DNA of 64,000 nucleotides from Bifidobacterium asteroides (GCF_030758775.1 NZ_CP132384.1:1302001-1366000); one strand, 5' to 3'; numbered from the stretch's first letter, positions 8,051 through 17,540 are shown. Notes: generated from the letters alone by a model not told the origin. Translations and numbers: made by a program.

Positions 8051-10546
8051 TCAGTTGCCGAAGAAGGCGATGGAGCCGGTCAGGGCAGCCAGGGTCAGGG
8101 AGATTGCAGGCACAGCCAGGCATATGAGCAGGAAACCGGTGTCACGTGGTCTGATCTGGGAAACCCTGGCATGGGTGCGCGGTGTGCTGCCGCCGAAACC
8201 CCTGGCCTCCATGGCCGTAGCCAAGGTCGTCGAACGCCTGATGGACAGGACCAGCAGGGCGAAGGCCTGGGGCATAAAGGCCTTGAAACGGTTCTCATCG
8301 CCCAGCCCGCGACTGCGGCGCGAGGCGGTCAGGGCCGACCAGTCATCCTTGAGAACGGTGAAGAGCCGCATGCCGGCCAGCCCGCCGTAGACGAAGCGAT
8401 CAGGCAGGTGGAGCACCTGGCTGAAGGCATCGGCCAGATCGGTGGCGTCTATTCCCAGCACGGTGATGATGGCGGGAATCCCGATGGCCAGGATTCGCAG
8501 CGCGGTGGCCAGGGCCAGATCCAACGACCGCTGGGTGATGTGGATCATGCCCCACTGCCAGTAGGTGGCGCCGCCGCTCTTGCCGTAGAGGATGATCGCC
8601 AGGGCCGAGCCGGGCGCTCCCAGGAAGATGGGCCAGGTGGATCTGACCACCCGCAGGGGTGTGAAGCCTGCCGCGCCCAGCATCAGGAACTCCAGGATCA
8701 GTGCCGTCGTGGCCGAGACCGGGTCCAGGCTGATCAGCAGGGGCAGAGCCGCCAGGAAAGCCCCGATCAGACGGAAGGCCGGATTGATGGAGGCTATGTA
8801 TGGCGACCGGCTGGCCGGCTTGACCGGCTCGTCCCGCTGATCCATGGGCGTGACGGTCAGTCTGGCCGCAACAGTCTTCTGACGGGCCTGCAAATCTGAC
8901 TCTGATACAGGCCAGACGGCCTTCTGGGCTCCCGGAGGCGTCATCTCCACCAGACGGGCATCCAGGGCCTGGACCAGCTCCCGGTCGTGGGTGACCAGGA
9001 TGATGCAGGCTCCCTGGTCGCGCAGGTCTGCAATCAGCTGGGCCATGCTGACCCAGGTGTTCCTGTCCTGACCGAAGGTAGGCTCGTCAAGAATCAGCAT
9101 CTGAGGTGCGGCGGCCAGGGCCGAGGCCACGGTGAGCCGCCGCTTCTCACCGCCCGAGAGCGTGTAAGGGTTGGCATGCGCGTACTGCCTCAGCCTGAAA
9201 CGGTCCAGCAGCTCCAGGGCGCGAGCCTGGGCCCGGCCCTCGCTCATACCAGTGCGGATTGGAGCCAACTTGACCTCATCCAAGACCGTGCCCCGGGCGA
9301 ACTGATGCTCGGGATTCTGAAAGACATAGGCGATGCGCGCCGCCAGCTGGGATGAGGTCCATCGGATGGGCTCGGGCTCGGCAGGCGTCTGCCCCTGGGA
9401 TTCCCGGAGCAGGCGGTCCTGGGCAAGGACCGAACCGGCCACTGGCTCCAGCAGACCGGCCAGGGTCATGGCCAGCGTGGACTTGCCGGCTCCGTTGGCT
9501 CCGACCAAGGCGGTGATCTGACCGGCCCTGAATTCCAAATCGATATGCTCGGCCACTGCCTTGCCCTGACGGCCCACCGCCAGATCCTGAGCGGCCAGCA
9601 GGACGGGATGATCATCCTGGCCGGGATCGGATTGCCCGGACCTGACCCTGGACCCTCCAAGCTCAGGAAGCGAATCCCTGGCGCTCCTATAAGCTTCGGG
9701 AACCCAGATGCCCAGTGAGGCCAGGTCCAATCCCGGATCAGTGAATACCTCCTGGGGGCTGCCGTCGGCCATGATCACCGTCTTGCGATAGGTCGCAGCG
9801 CCCGATCCGCCGGTGCTGTCTTCAACCTCGCCCAGCCCAAGCACGATGACCCGGTCGATCATATCCATCCATGGACCTGCCCGGTGCTCGACCAGAATCA
9901 TGGTCGAGCCTTGCCGGTCCAGGACCTTCCTGACGGCGCCGACAATCTGGTCGACGCCGATGGGATCCAGGTTGGCCGTGGGCTCATCCAGCAGGAGCAG
10001 CCCAGGCTGCATGGCCAGGGCGCCGGCCAGGGCCAGACGCTGCATCTGCCCTCCGCTTAGATGCATGGTGGACCGGGTCAGCTGCAGGTCAGCCAAACCC
10101 ACCTCGGCCATGGCCCTCTGCACCCGTGGCCAGATTTCCTCTCGGGGCAGCCCCATGTTCTCGGGCCCGAAGGCCACATTGTCACCAAGCCGCTGAAAGA
10201 TGGCCTGGGCATCCGGATCCTGCAGGACCAGCCCCACACGCCCCCGGCTGGAGACGGCGGGATTGCCGTCAATCAGGACCTGGCCCTGGGTCACCCCGCC
10301 TTCGTCATCCTCGACCTGATCCTGACCGCTCTGCGGGGCATGATCGCCCAGAAGCCCGGCCACACCCTCGAGGATGGTCGATTTGCCAATGCCGGAGGCT
10401 CCCAGCAGCAGCACCCGCTGACCTGCAGGAATGCTCAGGGAGAGGTCCCTGACGGCGAAGTGATTCCGATAGGCATGCCGATAACCCCAACCGCGCAGCT
10501 CCAAGGCTGCGGGTCGGTAGGGGTTGTCCTGGATGCTCCGATCCAC
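8051..10546 (-). CDS. ECF transporter: two ATPase domains fused to the EcfT transmembrane domain (YkoD-YkoC fusion)
   Basis: Energising module of an energy-coupling-factor vitamin transporter in one 831-residue chain. First ABC domain: Walker A GASGIGKST (about residue 42), signature LSGGQMQRL (about 160), Walker B LLLLDEPTANLD (about 185). Second ABC domain: Walker A GANGAGKST (about 347), signature LSGGEKRRL (about 465), LILDEPTFGQD (about 485). From about residue 570 a membrane domain of the EcfT type follows, with cytoplasmic ASRRSRGLG and AMEARGFGG motifs that couple to the ATPases. The start is a GTG at 10544-10546 behind AGAGG, just after the YkoE stop. With YkoE upstream and a TPP riboswitch, the substrate is thiamine or its HMP precursor (inference). 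Confidence 0.92.
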   Translation of the reverse strand: MDRSIQDNPYRPAALELRGWGYRHAYRNHFAVRDLSLSIPAGQRVLLLGASGIGKSTILEGVAGLLGDHAPQSGQDQVEDDEGGVTQGQVLIDGNPAVSSRGRVGLVLQDPDAQAIFQRLGDNVAFGPENMGLPREEIWPRVQRAMAEVGLADLQLTRSTMHLSGGQMQRLALAGALAMQPGLLLLDEPTANLDPIGVDQIVGAVRKVLDRQGSTMILVEHRAGPWMDMIDRVIVLGLGEVEDSTGGSGAATYRKTVIMADGSPQEVFTDPGLDLASLGIWVPEAYRSARDSLPELGGSRVRSGQSDPGQDDHPVLLAAQDLAVGRQGKAVAEHIDLEFRAGQITALVGANGAGKSTLAMTLAGLLEPVAGSVLAQDRLLRESQGQTPAEPEPIRWTSSQLAARIAYVFQNPEHQFARGTVLDEVKLAPIRTGMSEGRAQARALELLDRFRLRQYAHANPYTLSGGEKRRLTVASALAAAPQMLILDEPTFGQDRNTWVSMAQLIADLRDQGACIILVTHDRELVQALDARLVEMTPPGAQKAVWPVSESDLQARQKTVAARLTVTPMDQRDEPVKPASRSPYIASINPAFRLIGAFLAALPLLISLDPVSATTALILEFLMLGAAGFTPLRVVRSTWPIFLGAPGSALAIILYGKSGGATYWQWGMIHITQRSLDLALATALRILAIGIPAIITVLGIDATDLADAFSQVLHLPDRFVYGGLAGMRLFTVLKDDWSALTASRRSRGLGDENRFKAFMPQAFALLVLSIRRSTTLATAMEARGFGGSTPRTHARVSQIRPRDTGFLLICLAVPAISLTLAALTGSIAFFGN

Positions 10547-10556
10547 GCCCAGACCT

Positions 10557-11231
10557 CTACTTCCCGGCCGTACGAATATCGCGGCCGGAGGCGAAACGGT
10601 CCAGAGCCCCGGTGGCGGCAATGGCCTTGTAGAGGTACCAGACCAGCACTCCAGCGATCAGAGCGCCCGAGATCAGGGTGGCTATCAGATAGATCACCCC
10701 ATAGGGGCCGGTCAGGTTGATGGCCTGCAGGTGCGTGCAGAAGGAGTACAGCCAGCAGCCGAAACCAGCGGCAGCGCCTGACAGTGCCACCGTGGACATG
10801 TTCCAACGCCGGTAACGCAGCAGCATGAAGACCAGTTCGGCCATGAAGCCCTGAAGCAGACCAATCAGTATGGTCTCCACAGGCACCCATTGGCTGCCCA
10901 GCAGCGACTCCAGGATGGCTGCGACCAGCTCGGCATAGACGGCCGCCCCCGGCTTGCGCACGATGACCGATGCCAAGGGTCCGGCAAACAGGTAAAGACC
11001 GTTGAGAATGCCCCCCAGACCGGGCACGACCCCGTCCAGGAATGACCAGGGAATGGTGGTCACCATGGCGACCACCCAGTAGATGACTGCGGAGGCCACC
11101 CCGATGACCGAGGCTACGGCGATATCCACCACCCTCCACCGTCGGGAGGGGGTCCTGACCTGGGAGGGAGTCCGCTCGGACTCCGGCTCCGATCCGGAAG
11201 CAGTGTTGTTGATGAAATGACCATCGGTCAT
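10557..11231 (-). CDS. ykoE: YkoE-type ECF substrate-binding membrane component (thiamine/HMP)
   Basis: The S-component that captures the vitamin, 224 residues. After a hydrophilic N-terminus (about 35 residues) come about five to six hydrophobic helices, with the YkoE-typical PGLGGILNGLYLFAGPLA and LLQGFMAELVFMLLRYRRW stretches. The ATG at 11229-11231 has a strong GAGGAAAGG ribosome site. The stop is ten bases before the GTG of the fused A-A-T protein, so the two form one operon. A TPP riboswitch in the leader indicates repression by thiamine pyrophosphate. HMP versus thiamine cannot be separated by sequence reading. Confidence 0.9.
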   Translation of the reverse strand: MTDGHFINNTASGSEPESERTPSQVRTPSRRWRVVDIAVASVIGVASAVIYWVVAMVTTIPWSFLDGVVPGLGGILNGLYLFAGPLASVIVRKPGAAVYAELVAAILESLLGSQWVPVETILIGLLQGFMAELVFMLLRYRRWNMSTVALSGAAAGFGCWLYSFCTHLQAINLTGPYGVIYLIATLISGALIAGVLVWYLYKAIAATGALDRFASGRDIRTAGK

Positions 11232-11251
11232 GATCTTGTGCCTTTCCTCGG

Positions 11252-11270
11252 GGCGCTCCCTGTGAGCGCC
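11252..11270 (-). promoter_or_regulatory. Hairpin next to the ykoE ribosome site (probable riboswitch expression platform)
   Basis: A 7-base-pair stem, GGCGCTC/GAGCGCC with a 5-base loop, ends directly before the ribosome site (minus strand, 11241-11250). It lies between the TPP aptamer and the start codon and could be the switch that exposes or hides the ribosome site. Confidence 0.45.
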
Positions 11271-11290
11271 ATCCCGTTCAGGCACGGGTC

Positions 11291-11393
11291 CAGTGACATC
11301 CGTGCGCCGGCATTACCCGGTAAACGTTCGTCCGGTTGAGGCTGAGCCTCCTCTCAGCCGCACGCCCATAGGCATACGGCCCCCGTGTCACTG
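11291..11393 (-). ncRNA. TPP riboswitch (THI element)
   Basis: On the minus strand the conserved THI elements appear in order: the CGGCTGAGAGG core, then TTTACCGGGTAATGCCGGCG, the pyrophosphate-binding half. An 8-base closing stem pairs CAGTGACA (11386-11393) with TGTCACTG (11291-11298). It precedes the ykoE/A-A-T transporter operon, the expected target. Confidence 0.93.
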
Positions 11394-11399
11394 GCCATC

Positions 11400-12776
11400 T
11401 TAGAACATACGGTGGTCAAGGAAATCCAGCAGCAGGGCCTCGGTGATGATGTTGTCGACCAGCCCCTGCAGGGAGATGGACTCGTTCGGGCTGTGGGCGT
11501 TGGACTGGGGATCCTCTGGGCCGGTCACCAGGACCTGGGCCTCAGGGAAGAGCCGCTTGAGTTCGGGGATGAAGGGGATGGATCCGCCCTCGCCCTTGTT
11601 GACCGGGTCCCGTCCGAAGGCCTGCCGCATGGCCTCCTCGGCCTGCCGGACCACCGGGCTGTCGGCATCCATGGCCCATCCCATGCCCATGTCGCCGGGC
11701 GTGACCTCCACCCTGGCCCCCTGAGGAGCATGGGCGATCAAAAAATCAGCCAAGGCCTGCGCGGCCTGCTCAGGGCGCTGGGTGGGCGCAGTGCGCAGGG
11801 AAATGCGGAAGCGGGTCGTATCAGCCAGCACGTTGAATGAGCCCTCCACCGGGTGGGCATCGAAGCCGATCACCGCCGCTGCAGGCTTGGTCCAGAGCCG
11901 GGAGGCCAGGGAGTCGGTTCCGGCCAGCCGGTAGGAGTCCACCACGCCGGCATCCGCACGCAGCTGGGCCTGGTCCAGGTCACGCTGCAGGCCGCCTATG
12001 GGCTGTCCGCCCTCCAGGCCGGGCACCGCCAGCTGACCCTGGTCGTCATACATGGAGGCGATCAGCATGGCGGCCAGGGTGTTGGCATCCAGGATGGGCC
12101 CGCCGAACTGCCCGGAGTGAACCGGGTGCTCAAGGACTGTGACCGTGACATCCAGGTCCGCATTCCCTCTTAGGGAGGTGGTCAGGCTGGGGGTGTCCGC
12201 CGACCAGTTGCCCGAGTCGGCCACGATGATCAGATCCGAGGCGAAATCGTCCCGATGAGCCTGGAGGAAGGGGATGAAGCTGCGCGAGCCCATCTCCTCC
12301 TCACCCTCGATGAAGACCTTGACGTTGACGCGCAGGTCCTTGCCCAGGGCGTGCAGGGCACCCGAGTGAATGGCGATGCCGCCACCGTCGTCGGCCGATC
12401 CGCGTCCGTAGAGCCGTCCCTCCTTCTCCACGCCGGCAAAGGGGTCAGTGGACCACTGGGAGGGATCGGGCACCGGCTGCACATCGTGATGGGCGTAGAG
12501 CAGAACGGTCGGGGCCTTGTCGTCCACCTGCCGGGATCCGATCACCTCGAAGGCGCCCGGGGTCCCGTCAGGATTGGTGGCCTGGACCACCCGGGCATCT
12601 ACACCCACCTGCCGCAGTTGCCCGGCCACATAGTCGGCCGATCGCCGCATGTGATCCCCGGTGATCCCCTTGGCCGAAACCGAAGCCAGGGCGATCTTGT
12701 CCTTGAGCAGATCGACGATCCGGCTCCTATCGTCCTGCACACGTGTGCGGATCGTCTCCAGGCCCAGCTCCGCCAT
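11400..12776 (-). CDS. M20 family metallodipeptidase
   Basis: A zinc-dependent cytoplasmic dipeptidase, 458 residues. The first metal-binding motif is LLYAHHDVQPVPDPSQW with following FAGVEKEGRLYGRGSADDGGG, then the catalytic IEGEEEMGSRSF, and a metal ligand in the loop LIIVADSGNW. The inserted dimerisation domain begins around VTVTVLEHPVHSGQFGG. The C-terminal GGSIPFIPELKRLFP and the conserved AHSPNES histidine close the site. It belongs to the dipeptidase/carboxypeptidase M20A type found widely in actinobacteria. The ATG at 12774-12776 follows AGGAGGT, so this start is preferred to one ten codons upstream. It is divergent from the DUF3043 gene. Confidence 0.92.
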   Translation of the reverse strand: MAELGLETIRTRVQDDRSRIVDLLKDKIALASVSAKGITGDHMRRSADYVAGQLRQVGVDARVVQATNPDGTPGAFEVIGSRQVDDKAPTVLLYAHHDVQPVPDPSQWSTDPFAGVEKEGRLYGRGSADDGGGIAIHSGALHALGKDLRVNVKVFIEGEEEMGSRSFIPFLQAHRDDFASDLIIVADSGNWSADTPSLTTSLRGNADLDVTVTVLEHPVHSGQFGGPILDANTLAAMLIASMYDDQGQLAVPGLEGGQPIGGLQRDLDQAQLRADAGVVDSYRLAGTDSLASRLWTKPAAAVIGFDAHPVEGSFNVLADTTRFRISLRTAPTQRPEQAAQALADFLIAHAPQGARVEVTPGDMGMGWAMDADSPVVRQAEEAMRQAFGRDPVNKGEGGSIPFIPELKRLFPEAQVLVTGPEDPQSNAHSPNESISLQGLVDNIITEALLLDFLDHRMF

Positions 12777-12830
12777 CGTTACCTCCTGTGATTGCTTGCG
12801 AATCAATGCTTGCGAGTCTAGGCGTCACCG

Positions 12831-12836
12831 TAACCT
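12831..12836 (+). promoter_or_regulatory. -10 box of a probable leaderless promoter
   Basis: TAACCT ends six bases before the ATG at 12843, so transcription should begin at or next to the start codon. A TTGCGA box lies 15 bases upstream (12810-12815). No ribosome site precedes the ATG. Confidence 0.5.
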
Positions 12837-12842
12837 GTTCGC

Positions 12843-13469
12843 ATGACATGGAACCCCTTCTCACGCAAGGATCGACGGGACAAAGAGGCGGAGGCGGACC
12901 AGACGGCCTCCACTGAAGAAGCACGAGGCAAGGGACGCCCCACACCCAAGCGCAAGCAGGCTGAGGCCCGGAACCTGCGCCCGCTGGTCCCCAAGGACCG
13001 CAAGGCCTCACGCAAGGCCGCCAAGGCCCGGATCCGGGCCCGTGAGGATGCCCAGTACGAAGCCATGAGGACCGGCGACCTCGACCACATGCCCAAGTCG
13101 GAGCGCCTGCCCTGGAGGATTTACATCCGCAACTATGTGGATGCCCGCTTCAATCTGCTGGAATGGATATTCCCGGCCATCATCCTTATGTTCGTCGCCA
13201 CTCTGATGGGCATGTTCGTGGGCCCTCAGCACTATGCAACCTTCACCATGGTGGTGACCGTCCTGCTCTATGGCTACCTGATCATTGCCCTGATCGATAC
13301 CTGGCTGATGTGGCGCAAGCTCAAGCGCCTGCTGATCGACAAGTTCGGCGAGCGCTCGGTGGCCAAAGGTTCGCGTTCGGCCTCCTACGCCTGGCAACGG
13401 GCCATGATGGTCCGGCGGTGGCGGGTTCCCAAGCCCAATCAGAGCAAGCGCGGGCACTGGCCCGACTGA
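12843..13469 (+). CDS. DUF3043 membrane protein
   Basis: A 208-residue conserved actinobacterial protein of unknown function. The first about 80 residues are highly charged (KDRRDKEAEAD, KASRKAAKARIRAREDAQ), followed by the family core LPWRIYIRNYVDARFNLLEW and two transmembrane helices (about residues 105-125 and 133-153), then a basic cytoplasmic tail. Membrane insertion as a two-span protein with both ends inside is expected. It has its own promoter and a strong terminator, so it stands alone. Its job is unknown. Confidence 0.88.
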   Translation: MTWNPFSRKDRRDKEAEADQTASTEEARGKGRPTPKRKQAEARNLRPLVPKDRKASRKAAKARIRAREDAQYEAMRTGDLDHMPKSERLPWRIYIRNYVDARFNLLEWIFPAIILMFVATLMGMFVGPQHYATFTMVVTVLLYGYLIIALIDTWLMWRKLKRLLIDKFGERSVAKGSRSASYAWQRAMMVRRWRVPKPNQSKRGHWPD

Positions 13470-13510
13470 CAGCCGATTATCCTGACATACCAAACGAAGG
13501 AGTAGTCATG

Positions 13511-13544
13511 CCGCCCGGTGCCCTTTGGGTTCCGGGCGGTTTTT
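13511..13544 (+). terminator. Rho-independent terminator after the DUF3043 gene
   Basis: CCGCCCGG (13511-13518) pairs perfectly with CCGGGCGG (13532-13539), followed by five T (13540-13544). Confidence 0.9.
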
Positions 13545-13609
13545 GCACTCACTCCGCATTGTGCGAATGCTCTTCATTCTCCCAGCCGGTACGGCTAGCA
13601 TGGATTGTT

Positions 13610-15097
13610 ATGCAGCAATCGATCAACCAACCCGGCACAGAGTCTCTTGACCCATGGGACGCCGACAGCCGCCAGTACGACACCATCATTATCGGATCAG
13701 GCCCAGGCGGGTATGCCACAGCCCTGCGCACGGCAGAGCTGGGCGGACGGGTGGCCCTGGTCGAGCAGGCCCCTGTGGTCGGCGGCGTCTGCCTGAACCG
13801 CGGATGCATCCCCACCAAGGCCCTGCTGACAGCCACCCAGGTTCTCGAACAGGCTGATCTCGGGGCCGCCATGGGCATCAATATCGGGTCGGCCAGCATC
13901 GACTACCAGAAGCTCCAGGATTATCAGGACCGGATGGTGGACGCCATGACCGGCGGCCTGTCCAGCCTGCTCAAGCAGCGTGGCATCACCGTGGTGCAAG
14001 GCCACGGCACCATCGTCGGCGACGGCCTGGTGGAGGTGACCGACGATGACGGCAATCGAACCCGGCTGACCACCTGCGACACCATCCTGGCCACTGGGTC
14101 TCACGCCAGGCCCTTGGAGGAGCTCCCCTTCGATGATCTGGTCATCGACACGGACCGGGCGCTGACCCTCAAGCCCTTCCCCCGCCGGGCGCTGATTATC
14201 GGTTCAGGTGCGGTGGCCCTGGAATTCGCCACCATTTGGAACCAAGCCGGCTGCCAGGTGACCCTGCTGGTCAGGCATGACCGGGTGCTCTCCCACTGGG
14301 GTCGGCGGACCGGCCAGATCATGACCCGGGAGCTGAAACGTCAGGGAATTCAGATCATCACCCATGCCCGCTGCTCGGGCGGGCACCGTCTGCCCGCAGA
14401 TGGAGGCATGCAGGTCGACTACCAGCCGACCGACGACAAGGGCCAGGCGGGAGCGCTCGAGACCGATCTGGTTCTGGTGGCCATCGGCAGGGACCCCAAT
14501 ACCAACCCCGAGCATATGAAGGAGCTGGGCATCGACCTGGACGAGCAGGGTCAGGTCCTGACCGACTCCCAGGGGCGCACCAGCCGCGACCGGGTCTGGG
14601 CCCTGGGCGACATCACCCCTGGTCACCATCTGGCCCACAGGGCCTTCCAGCAGGGCATCACCCTGGCCGATGCCGCCTCTGGCCTGGATCCTGAACCTGT
14701 CAATGAGGCCACCATCCCCCGCGTGGTCTTCTCCTCCCCACAGGCCGCAGCTGTGGGCTTCAGCCGGCAGGAGGCCGAGGATGATCCATCGCTGAACCAG
14801 GTCAAGGAGACCATCTACCCCATGATGGCCAACTCGCGCATGCGCATGAGCGGCCTGCAGGGCACCCTCAGCCTGATCACCGCCTGCCAAGCCACCGATC
14901 TGGAGAAGCAGATAGTCGTCGGTCTGGAGATGGTCTCCCCCCAGGCCTCCGAGAATATCGCCGAGGCCCAGCAGCTGGTGGGCAACCAGATCCCCCTGCA
15001 CCGGGCGGCCGGGCTCATCCATCCCCATCCCACCTTCTCGGAAGCCATTGGAGAGGCCCTGCTCAAGGCTGACGGCAGACCCCTGAACATGCGTTAG
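13610..15097 (+). CDS. lpdA: Dihydrolipoyl dehydrogenase-like flavoprotein disulfide reductase
   Basis: A 495-residue class I pyridine-nucleotide-disulphide oxidoreductase. FAD-binding IIGSGPGGYATALRTAELG (about residue 27), redox-active disulfide GGVCLNRGCIPTK (about residue 62), NAD-binding GSGAVALEFATIW, second FAD motif VWALGDITPG, and the C-terminal dimer-interface catalytic pair HPHPTFSE. All catalytic residues are present. No E1, E2 or lipoate genes are in the window, and bifidobacteria lack the classical pyruvate dehydrogenase complex, so the physiological partner is uncertain. The ATG has no ribosome site; TAGCAT ends eight bases before it, suggesting a nearly leaderless message. Confidence 0.9.
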   Translation: MQQSINQPGTESLDPWDADSRQYDTIIIGSGPGGYATALRTAELGGRVALVEQAPVVGGVCLNRGCIPTKALLTATQVLEQADLGAAMGINIGSASIDYQKLQDYQDRMVDAMTGGLSSLLKQRGITVVQGHGTIVGDGLVEVTDDDGNRTRLTTCDTILATGSHARPLEELPFDDLVIDTDRALTLKPFPRRALIIGSGAVALEFATIWNQAGCQVTLLVRHDRVLSHWGRRTGQIMTRELKRQGIQIITHARCSGGHRLPADGGMQVDYQPTDDKGQAGALETDLVLVAIGRDPNTNPEHMKELGIDLDEQGQVLTDSQGRTSRDRVWALGDITPGHHLAHRAFQQGITLADAASGLDPEPVNEATIPRVVFSSPQAAAVGFSRQEAEDDPSLNQVKETIYPMMANSRMRMSGLQGTLSLITACQATDLEKQIVVGLEMVSPQASENIAEAQQLVGNQIPLHRAAGLIHPHPTFSEAIGEALLKADGRPLNMR

Positions 15098-15145
15098 GCA
15101 TGCGGTAGACTGGTCAACCAGTGAACGTTTCCGAGTGAGGATGGC

Positions 15146-15880
15146 ATGGCTACAGAGGACACCAAGGGCAAAAAAACAAAAAAGAAGAACAGCACGATCA
15201 GTCAGATCGTCAAGATCTACCAATTCACTTACGCAGAGGACAAGGCTCTTCCCTGGCTGCTGGCCGCGGCCATCCTGGTGCCCACACTGATAGCAGTGGT
15301 GATCTGCCTGCTGGCTCACTTTGGCTGGCTGTCCTGGATCCTGACCGTGCTTCTGGGCATCATGGTCGGCCTGCTTCTGGCCACCATGACCCTGACCAGG
15401 CGCTCCGACAAGGTCGGCTACGCCAAGATGGAGGGTCGTCCAGGCGCTGCCGCCGCCGTGCTGAGCAGCATCTCCAAGGCGGGCTTCTCCTTCCCCCAGG
15501 AACCTGTATGGATTGATGCCAAGACCAAGGACGCCGTCTGGAGGGGCACCGGCCGAACCGGGGTCTACCTGATAGCCGAGGGCGACTACAACCGCGTCAA
15601 CAAGGCCATGAACCGCGAAGAGGAGAAGATCCGCCGCATCACCCGTGGGTCGGCCATCCCCATCTACCGGATCAGCGTGGGCCACGGTCCTGACCAGGTA
15701 CCGCTCAACAAGCTCCAGCGCACCGTGATCAAGAAGAAGGTCAAGCTGACCGCCACCGAGCTGGAGACCCTGAACGACCGGCTAGTCACCCTGCAAAAGC
15801 GGCAGAGCGCCCTGGGGGTGCCCAAGGGCATCGATCCGACCAAGATACATGTCAGCCGCAAGGCCATGCGCGGGCGCTGA
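15146..15880 (+). CDS. DUF4191 membrane protein
   Basis: A 244-residue conserved actinobacterial membrane protein of unknown function that is usually found beside glnA, as here. A lysine-rich N-terminus (GKKTKKKNS) is followed by two transmembrane helices (about residues 36-60 and 64-85), then a soluble domain with MEGRPGAAAAVLSSI, AVWRGTGRTGVYLI and a coiled-coil-like charged tail. GAGGATGGC is the ribosome site. Function is unknown; the neighbourhood is not proof of a role in nitrogen metabolism. Confidence 0.88.
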   Translation: MATEDTKGKKTKKKNSTISQIVKIYQFTYAEDKALPWLLAAAILVPTLIAVVICLLAHFGWLSWILTVLLGIMVGLLLATMTLTRRSDKVGYAKMEGRPGAAAAVLSSISKAGFSFPQEPVWIDAKTKDAVWRGTGRTGVYLIAEGDYNRVNKAMNREEEKIRRITRGSAIPIYRISVGHGPDQVPLNKLQRTVIKKKVKLTATELETLNDRLVTLQKRQSALGVPKGIDPTKIHVSRKAMRGR

Positions 15881-15887
15881 TGTTTTC

Positions 15888-15926
15888 AAGGTCCCGGCAT
15901 CTCCCTCAGGGAGGCGCCGGGACCTT
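15888..15926 (+). terminator. Hairpin terminator after the DUF4191 gene
   Basis: AAGGTCCCGGC (15888-15898) pairs over 11 bases with GCCGGGACCTT (15916-15926). There is no long T-run. Confidence 0.65.
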
Positions 15927-15959
15927 CGCATGAAACACCCCCGTAACCTCAGCGGCGCA

Positions 15960-15986
15960 TTGCTGAAAAAACCGGTCCCCTAGACT
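15960..15986 (+). promoter_or_regulatory. Candidate glnA promoter
   Basis: TTGCTG (15960-15965) and TAGACT (15981-15986) are separated by 15 bases. An 11-base palindrome, ACCGTTACGGT (15992-16002), follows at the expected transcript start and might be an operator. Confidence 0.4.
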
Positions 15987-16023
15987 GGGTGACCGTTACG
16001 GTTTCCACGAAAGGAGCAGTTCA

Positions 16024-17460
16024 GTGAGAGAACTGAAGTCAAAGGCCGATTGCGAAGCTCTGATCAACCAGGAGGGCGTGGAATATGTCTCAGTCAGGTT
16101 CACGGACCTGATCGGGGTCCAGCAGCACTTCACCGTGCCCGCCAGCGAATTCCTCAAGGACGCCTTCACAGACGGCATGGCCTTCGACGGCTCCTCCGTC
16201 CAAGGCTTCCAAGCCATCAACGAATCGGATATGAAGCTGATTCCCGATCCAGAGACTGCCTACCTGGATCCCTTCCGCCGTCATCGCACGCTGAATGTGG
16301 CCTTCTCCATTGTCGACCCGGTGACCGACGAGCCCTACTCGCGCGACCCCCGGCAGATCGCCGCCAAGGCGGAGGCCTACCTGCGCTCCACCGGCATCGC
16401 CGACACGGCCTCCTTCGCCCCCGAGGCCGAGTTCTTCATCTTCGACAAGGTCCGCTTCGAGAACAGCATGCAACGCTCCTTCTACGAGGTCGACTCCATC
16501 GAGGCTCCTTGGAACTCGGGCGTCGACGTCGAGGAGGACGGCTCCGACAACATCGGCTTCAAGAACCGGGTCAAGAAGGGCTACTTCCCCGTACCGCCCA
16601 TCGACCACTACCAGGATCTGCGCGACGACATGGTGGCCAACCTGCAGAAGGTGGGCCTGATTCTGGAGCGCTCCCATCACGAGGTGGGCGGCGCCGGCCA
16701 GCAGGAGATCAACTATCGCTTCAACACCCTGCTGCATGCAGGCGACGACCTGATGAAGTACAAGTACGTGGTCCACGAGACCGCCGCCCTGGCCGGCAAG
16801 GCTGCCACCTTCATGCCCAAGCCCATCGCCGGGGACAACGGGACCGGCATGCACTGCCATCAGTCCCTCTGGAAGGATGGCAAGCCCCTCTTCTACGACG
16901 AGAACGGCTACGGCGGACTCTCCGACATCGCCCGCTGGTATGTGGGCGGCCTGATCGAACATGCCTCGTCCGTCCTGGCCTTCACCAACCCCTCCACCAA
17001 CTCCTACAAGCGGCTGGTGCCCGGCTACGAGGCCCCGGTCAACCTGGTCTACTCGGCCAGGAACCGTTCGGCGGCCATCCGCATCCCCCTGGCAGGCACC
17101 TCGCCTGCCGCCAAGCGGATCGAGTTCCGCGCCCCCGACCCCTCCTGCAACCCCTTCCTGGCCTTCTCGGCCCAGCTGATGGCAGGACTGGACGGCATCC
17201 TCAACCACACCGAGCCTCCGGCCCCCATCGACAAGGACCTCTATGAGCTGCCCCCGGAGGAGCACGCCCAGATCAAGCAGGTGCCCGGCTCCCTGGAGGA
17301 GGCTTTGAACGCCTTGGAGGAGGATCACGACTTCCTGAGCGAGGGCGACGTCTTCACCGATGACCTGATCCAGACCTGGCTGGATTTGAAGCGCGGCGAG
17401 CTGGACCAGACCCGTCTGGCCCCCACCCCCCTGGAGTACGAGCTCTACTTCCACATCTGA
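16024..17460 (+). CDS. glnA: Glutamine synthetase type I
   Basis: ATP-dependent amidation of glutamate to glutamine, the main route of ammonia assimilation; forms dodecamers in the cytoplasm. 478 residues. Visible signatures: the N-terminal [15 protein letters not shown] and GSSVQGF, the ATP-site [19 protein letters not shown], and NRSAAIRIP. The segment [11 protein letters not shown] matches the adenylylation loop, with its tyrosine as the modification site, so this is a GSI-beta enzyme whose activity should respond to GlnE. The start is GTG behind AAAGGAGC. It has its own promoter region and a strong terminator. Confidence 0.97.
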   Translation: MRELKSKADCEALINQEGVEYVSVRFTDLIGVQQHFTVPASEFLKDAFTDGMAFDGSSVQGFQAINESDMKLIPDPETAYLDPFRRHRTLNVAFSIVDPVTDEPYSRDPRQIAAKAEAYLRSTGIADTASFAPEAEFFIFDKVRFENSMQRSFYEVDSIEAPWNSGVDVEEDGSDNIGFKNRVKKGYFPVPPIDHYQDLRDDMVANLQKVGLILERSHHEVGGAGQQEINYRFNTLLHAGDDLMKYKYVVHETAALAGKAATFMPKPIAGDNGTGMHCHQSLWKDGKPLFYDENGYGGLSDIARWYVGGLIEHASSVLAFTNPSTNSYKRLVPGYEAPVNLVYSARNRSAAIRIPLAGTSPAAKRIEFRAPDPSCNPFLAFSAQLMAGLDGILNHTEPPAPIDKDLYELPPEEHAQIKQVPGSLEEALNALEEDHDFLSEGDVFTDDLIQTWLDLKRGELDQTRLAPTPLEYELYFHI

Positions 17461-17504
17461 GTTCACCTGACGGCTGACGCTGGCTGACCGGCCAGGTCAC
17501 ATGT

Positions 17505-17540
17505 GGCCCGATCCTTCCTGCTGAAGGGTCGGGCCTTTTT
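17505..17540 (+). terminator. Rho-independent terminator after glnA
   Basis: A 13-base-pair stem with one G-U pair (17505-17517 with 17523-17535), a 5-base loop and five T (17536-17540). Confidence 0.92.

Noticed and set aside
14204-15685. 493-codon open frame opposite lpdA and the DUF4191 gene
   Set aside because: It spans two real genes and their intergenic region on the other strand and matches no family.
16090-17466. 458-codon open frame opposite glnA
   Set aside because: Mirror frame of glutamine synthetase with low-complexity composition.
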